A stretch of 57,978 bases of DNA from an uncultured bacterium (lineage in GTDB: Bacteria; Cyanobacteriota; Vampirovibrionia; Gastranaerophilales; Gastranaerophilaceae), in contig CASGEL010000009.1 of NCBI GenBank assembly GCA_949300485.1, positions 1 to 57,978 of the forward strand, read 5' to 3'. Positions 54,520 through 57,978 of the stretch are shown here, one piece after another. The notes below the pieces were generated by a model. The model saw nothing but the letters and a program-made list of their open reading frames with translations, was not told where the DNA came from and made no database searches. Numbering within the stretch: the stretch's first letter is position 1; every line of letters begins with the position of its first letter. The translations under genes were made by a program, and so were the position numbers.

Positions 54520-54954
54520 ATGGAAAATTTGAAAGTTGCAATCGGTTCTGATCATGGTGGTTTTCGTTACAAAGAAAGTATTATAGATTATTTAAAATCA
54601 AGAAATATTGAGTATGTAGATGTTGGTACGTATACTCCTGAGTCTTGTGATTATCCGATTATCGCACATAAAGTTGCAGAAAAAGTTATTTCTGGGGAAG
54701 TTAACAGAGGTATTTTAATTTGTGGTACAGGTATAGGTATGTCTTTAGCTGCTAACAAGGTTCATGGCATACGTGCAGCATTGTGTGGAGATACATATTC
54801 TGCAAGAGTTTCTCGAGCACATAATAATGCAAATATTCTATGTTTAGGAGAACGAGTCATAGGGGAACATTTGGCATTAGATATTGTCGATATTTGGTTA
54901 AAAACAGGTTTTGAGGGCGGAAGACATAAACGTCGTGTCGATATGATTGAGTAA
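54520..54954 (+). CDS. rpiB: Ribose-5-phosphate isomerase B
   Basis: Interconverts ribose-5-phosphate and ribulose-5-phosphate in the pentose phosphate pathway. The 144-aa product matches family length and shows GSDHGGFRYKE, the catalytic-Cys segment ICGTGIGMSLAANKVHGIRAALC and SRAHNNANILCLGERV. AAAGGAG precedes the ATG. rsfS follows 15 bases later and is probably co-transcribed. Confidence 0.95.
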   Translation: MENLKVAIGSDHGGFRYKESIIDYLKSRNIEYVDVGTYTPESCDYPIIAHKVAEKVISGEVNRGILICGTGIGMSLAANKVHGIRAALCGDTYSARVSRAHNNANILCLGERVIGEHLALDIVDIWLKTGFEGGRHKRRVDMIE

Positions 54955-54969
54955 AGAGGGGTAAAGGTT

Positions 54970-55368
54970 TTGGAAGAAATAAATTCTCATAAGTTAGCTT
55001 GTGTAATCGCTCAGTTTTTGGATGATAAATTGGCAAAAGATATCACTATTTTAAATATAAGTAATGTGTCATCTTTAGCCGACTATTTTGTTATTGCAAC
55101 CGGAGATTCAACTCCACATGTAAAAGCATTGATGGAAACAGTCAAAGATAAAATAAAAACCGAGTTTTCAAGACTTCCGTTACGACAAGAAAATGATTTA
55201 AAAAACCGCTGGAATTTAATTGATTATGGAGATGTTGTTGTTCATATTTTGCATAAAGATGAGCGCGAAACATATGCAATTGAGAAATTCTGGAGTCATG
55301 CTTACAGTGTAATGGAAGATGAGTGGAAAGAAGTTGCAAAAGATTATAGTGAGTATAGTAAGAAATAA
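54970..55368 (+). CDS. rsfS: Ribosome silencing factor RsfS
   Basis: Binds uL14 of the 50S subunit and blocks subunit joining when nutrients are short. The 132-aa product carries the family pattern SSLADYFVIATGDSTPHVKAL and W-x-LIDYGDVVVHILHKDERETYAIEKFW. The start is TTG at 54970, eight bases after AGAGGGG (54955-54961), and no ATG in frame fits better. An uncommon start codon may keep its level low. It shares a transcript with rpiB, and its stop lies in the terminator stem. Confidence 0.93.
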   Translation: MEEINSHKLACVIAQFLDDKLAKDITILNISNVSSLADYFVIATGDSTPHVKALMETVKDKIKTEFSRLPLRQENDLKNRWNLIDYGDVVVHILHKDERETYAIEKFWSHAYSVMEDEWKEVAKDYSEYSKK

Positions 55369-55394
55369 AAATGGGATTTAATAATCCCATTTTT
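55367..55394 (+). terminator. Bidirectional terminator of rsfS and the phosphomannomutase gene
   Basis: A 12-bp perfect stem (55367-55378 with 55383-55394), four-base loop, with a T-run on each strand. It includes part of the rsfS stop codon and lies between convergent genes. Confidence 0.85.
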
Positions 55395-55400
55395 ATTATA

Positions 55401-56825
55401 TTAAACTTTTGCTTTTAAATAATTATCTAAATAATTAATCATTGTATTTTTAAACCTGTCACATTCATCTTTTGTGTTTGCTTCAAATCGAAGCGTAAAT
55501 ACAGGTTCTGTATTGCTTTGTCTGATTAGTGCAAAGCCACCTTTAAATACAATTCTCATTCCGTCTAAAGTAACAATATCTTTAATCTGAGAACCAAACA
55601 TATCAGGATGAGTTTGGACTTCTTGTTTCATAGCCTCAAGAGTTTCTTTTTTTAGTTCATTAGGACAAGGAAATCTAACTTCATCACTTGTATATACTTT
55701 GTTAAACGGTTCTAAAAGCTGTTCAAGCTTAAACTCAGGGTTTAATTTTTTATGTTTAGCAACAATTTCAATCATTCTGCAACCGGCATAAATTGCATCA
55801 TCAAAACCGTAGTATCTATCTTTAAAGAATGTATGCCCACTCATTTCGCCACCTAAAATAGCATTAGTTTCTTTCATTTTGTCTTTAATATACCCATGTC
55901 CGGTTTTGCACATTACCGCATTTCCTCCGGCATCATTGATTGTATCATATAAAACTTGAGAGCATTTCACTTCAGAAACAACTGTAGGTTTTAGATCAAT
56001 TATATCCATTGCATAGATTAAAAGTAATTTATCTCCTGTGAGAGGTTTACCTTGCGAATCGACAACACCAATTCTATCACTGTCACCATCGTAAGCTATA
56101 CCAAGATCTGCCTGATTTCCAATAACCGTTTTGGAAAGTGTTTCAAGGGTTGATAATACACTCGGATTTGGATGATGATTAGGGAATGTCCCGTCTGGTT
56201 CTGAGAATAATTCAATAACATCGCATCCAAGTTTTTTGTATAATTGAGGGCCTACAATTCCTCCCGTTGCGTTTGCGCTGTCGACAACTACTTTAATACC
56301 TTGTCCAATATTTCCGAATTTTTCTGTCATTTCGTTTATATATTCAGGCAAAATTTCTGTTGTAAAGTTGTAAGAACTAAGCTTTTGCGGCAAACTGTGC
56401 CAATTTTGGAAAGTTAAATCTTTAACTTCTTTAATTTGTTTTTCGTTAAGAGTTTGTCTGTTAAAGGTCATTTTTAATCCGTTGTATTCTTTGGGATTAT
56501 GACTTGCTGTGATAATCATTGCGCCATCAAGGTTGTGTGCAACCTCAGAGTAGTATCCGATTGGTGTCGGCGCAAGTCCTAGATCCTCAATGTGACCTAC
56601 ATTATTCTCTACAAGTCCATTAATTAAAGCTTGTTTCAGACTTGGAGAATGAAGTCTAGCATCCATGCAGACACTTATTCTTAGTTCATTTGCCTGTTTG
56701 TTATTTTGTTTTGTAATCCAGTTTACATAGCCAGTGGCAATATTATAGAATAATTCTTCTGTAATATCTTGATTATAAATCCCTCTAATATCGTTTTTGC
56801 CAAAAGCGTGTTCATATTTTTGCAT
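55401..56825 (-). CDS. Phosphomannomutase/phosphoglucomutase
   Basis: Converts hexose-6-phosphates to hexose-1-phosphates for polysaccharide and glycogen precursors. The 474-aa alpha-D-phosphohexomutase has the catalytic phosphoserine loop TASHNPKEYNGLKM, the metal-binding DGDSDRIGVVD, the sugar-specificity loop GEMSGHTFF, and the phosphate-binding RQSNTEPVFTLRFEA. These fit the bifunctional AlgC/ManB group. GGAGATG precedes the ATG. It is divergent from the ABC permease. Its product glucose-1-phosphate is the precursor for the GlgA substrate. Confidence 0.93.
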   Translation of the reverse strand: MQKYEHAFGKNDIRGIYNQDITEELFYNIATGYVNWITKQNNKQANELRISVCMDARLHSPSLKQALINGLVENNVGHIEDLGLAPTPIGYYSEVAHNLDGAMIITASHNPKEYNGLKMTFNRQTLNEKQIKEVKDLTFQNWHSLPQKLSSYNFTTEILPEYINEMTEKFGNIGQGIKVVVDSANATGGIVGPQLYKKLGCDVIELFSEPDGTFPNHHPNPSVLSTLETLSKTVIGNQADLGIAYDGDSDRIGVVDSQGKPLTGDKLLLIYAMDIIDLKPTVVSEVKCSQVLYDTINDAGGNAVMCKTGHGYIKDKMKETNAILGGEMSGHTFFKDRYYGFDDAIYAGCRMIEIVAKHKKLNPEFKLEQLLEPFNKVYTSDEVRFPCPNELKKETLEAMKQEVQTHPDMFGSQIKDIVTLDGMRIVFKGGFALIRQSNTEPVFTLRFEANTKDECDRFKNTMINYLDNYLKAKV

Positions 56826-56827
56826 AA

Positions 56828-56856
56828 TTCACATCTCCAAATCTTTAGACTATAAT
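56828..56856 (+). promoter_or_regulatory. Predicted promoter of the sugar permease gene
   Basis: TTCACA (56828-56833), a 17-base spacer and TATAAT (56851-56856). The ATG is only 11 bases after the -10, giving a 5' leader of about five bases with no ribosome binding site. Confidence 0.5.
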
Positions 56857-56867
56857 TAAATCATATC

Positions 56868-57749
56868 ATGAAAAAGTATGTGGAAAAATTATTAGATAAT
56901 AAAAATACTGCGGCTTGGATTTTTATATTGCCTGCAATATTAGGAACTTTTATATTTATAATTATTCCTGTAGTATGTTCTTTTTCATTAAGCTTTGCCG
57001 AATGGGATTTGTTGAATCCTGTGAAATTTGTGGGGATTAGAAACTATTTAGAAATATTTCATATGGATTTGTTTTGGAAAATTTTAATAAATACAGTAGT
57101 TTTTGCACTTTCAACATCAATATTAGGGGTTATAATTCCTTTAATTCTTGCATCTGTATTGAATAGTAAAATCAGAGGTTCAGAATTTTATAAAGGAGCT
57201 TACTTTTTACCGTTTATAACTCCTATGGTTGTAATTGGTATAGTTTGGTCTTGGATATTCGATCCTAATATTGGTCTGTTGAATCAGATTTTAAATATAC
57301 ATATAAACTGGTTATATGACAGCAGATACGCAATGCCGGCATTGATAATTGTTTCTGTATGGAAGCTTATAGGATATAATATGATAATATTTTTGTCATC
57401 TTTATCATCTGTATCTCAAAGTTTATTTGAGGCTGCAAAAATTGACGGGGCAAATTCTTTTCAGGTGTTCAAGAATGTAACAGTGCCATTGTTATCTCCG
57501 TCTATATTTTTTGTAGTGATAATAACAGCGATAAGTTCCTTTCAGATATTTGATTTAATATATTTAATGACGCAGGGTGGACCATTCGACAGTACAAATG
57601 TGCTTGTTTATGCAATTTATAAGGAGGCATTTGAATATTTTAATGTTGGCAGAGCAAGTGCGATAGCATATGTTTTGTTTGTGATAATTTTGGTATTGAC
57701 TTTAATCCAGTGGAATTTGCGAAAGAAACTTGTGTATATAGAGGAGTAG
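56868..57749 (+). CDS. Sugar ABC transporter permease, MalF/UgpA type (CUT1)
   Basis: One membrane subunit of a carbohydrate importer. The 293-aa product has six helices. The first follows a basic N-terminus (TAAWIFILPAILGTFIFII), a CUT1 pattern. The EAA loop that contacts the ATPase reads EAAKIDGANSFQVFKNVTVPLL near residue 187. A second permease, binding protein and ATPase are expected, but none is found in the 229 bases to the window end. The leader is nearly absent. The TrmB-type regulator at 9508 might control it, although no evidence ties them. Confidence 0.93.
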   Translation: MKKYVEKLLDNKNTAAWIFILPAILGTFIFIIIPVVCSFSLSFAEWDLLNPVKFVGIRNYLEIFHMDLFWKILINTVVFALSTSILGVIIPLILASVLNSKIRGSEFYKGAYFLPFITPMVVIGIVWSWIFDPNIGLLNQILNIHINWLYDSRYAMPALIIVSVWKLIGYNMIIFLSSLSSVSQSLFEAAKIDGANSFQVFKNVTVPLLSPSIFFVVIITAISSFQIFDLIYLMTQGGPFDSTNVLVYAIYKEAFEYFNVGRASAIAYVLFVIILVLTLIQWNLRKKLVYIEE

Positions 57750-57978
57750 TGGTAAGTAATAGTTTAGCGAATAACCTTATTTAATTTAGACTATATTTAA
57801 TAGTAAATCTTTGCCCCTGTACCATAAAATCTTTAATTCTTCTAGCATTCTTCACAGATAAGATCAGAATTTCGGCAATTATTAAGAAATGTAAATATTA
57901 TCAAAATCCAGAAGTAGCAAAAGATTAATTCACTAGAATTAATCTAAATGAAATAAACACTTGCAATTTTATAAAAAC
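57750..57978. other. 3'-terminal 229 bases without a recognisable gene
   Basis: No coding frame of note is seen on either strand. A perfect ten-bp hairpin (57922-57931 with 57936-57945, loop ACTA) is followed on the minus strand by TTTTGCT, so it may terminate a minus-strand gene that begins beyond the window. The rest is AT-rich and unassigned. Confidence 0.4.

Noticed and set aside
57771-57843. Short minus-strand frame (about 20 codons) near the window end
   Set aside because: Too short, no ribosome site and no context; treated as non-coding.
1-57978. tRNA genes, rRNA, CRISPR arrays, insertion sequences
   Set aside because: Intergenic regions were scanned for T-arm/acceptor patterns, evenly spaced repeats with spacers, and transposase-like frames; none was found.

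Overview
The window is about 58 kb of AT-rich chromosomal DNA, densely packed with genes. It reads best as a gut-type non-photosynthetic cyanobacterial relative (Vampirovibrionia/Melainabacteria, probably Gastranaerophilales). This assignment is an inference, not a database result. It rests on low GC, a plant/cyanobacterial-type glutamate-cysteine ligase (GCS2 fold), a short four-domain ribosomal protein S1, a GT5 glycogen synthase, the MEP-pathway kinase IspE, flagellar genes beside a two-membrane type of envelope repertoire, and many lineage-specific secreted, TPR and prepilin-like proteins. I see no rRNA, tRNA, CRISPR array, insertion sequence, integrase or prophage.

Layout. 1-6.9 kb: a paralogous helical-repeat protein, dnaB, a small secreted protein, a CDF metal transporter converging on gshA, then overlapping rsmA-ispE. 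6.9-9.2 kb: one 742-aa low-complexity protein of unknown function. 9.5-12.5 kb: a TrmB-type regulator, thymidine kinase and the S41 protease CtpA. 12.6-18.1 kb: a co-directional group of a 55-codon ORF, a CHASE2-GGDEF diguanylate cyclase, a STAND-like ATPase with TPRs, rsmG and yjbQ. 18.2-24.1 kb (minus strand): recG, ruvB and a divergent ABC1/UbiB-like kinase. 24.2-30.6 kb: a 1198-aa zinc-ribbon/pseudo-cyclase/pseudo-ATPase/TPR protein, glgA, an omega-like small protein and purine nucleoside phosphorylase. 30.6-33.3 kb (minus strand): an NTF2-like secreted protein, lspA, an RluA-family synthase and a LapA-like protein. 33.4-36.1 kb: a 59-codon ORF, a BadF/HgdC-type activator and two unknown proteins. 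36.2-40.3 kb (minus strand): typA, the second copy of the helical-repeat protein and an MFS exporter.

40.4-47.9 kb is the most unusual region. Three paralogous proteins join a type IV prepilin N-terminus to a YadA/phage-tail-like left-handed beta-roll, a variable segment and a C-terminal peptidase S74 intramolecular chaperone. metK sits between the second and third copies. 48-56.8 kb returns to core functions: valS, rpsA, a flagellar trio (fliJ, a fliK-like gene, a flgF/G-like gene), rpiB, rsfS and a phosphomannomutase/phosphoglucomutase. The window ends with a sugar ABC permease.

Most operons end in clear hairpin terminators, several of them bidirectional between convergent genes. At least two genes (24229 and 40266) have a -10 element exactly six bases before the ATG and no ribosome binding site, which points to leaderless mRNAs. 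The best candidate for an undescribed system is the prepilin/beta-roll/S74 family, which looks like a tail-fibre-type self-trimerising tip placed on a pseudopilin anchor. The degenerate multidomain signalling protein at 24229-27825 and the STAND-TPR protein next to the diguanylate cyclase are the next most interesting.
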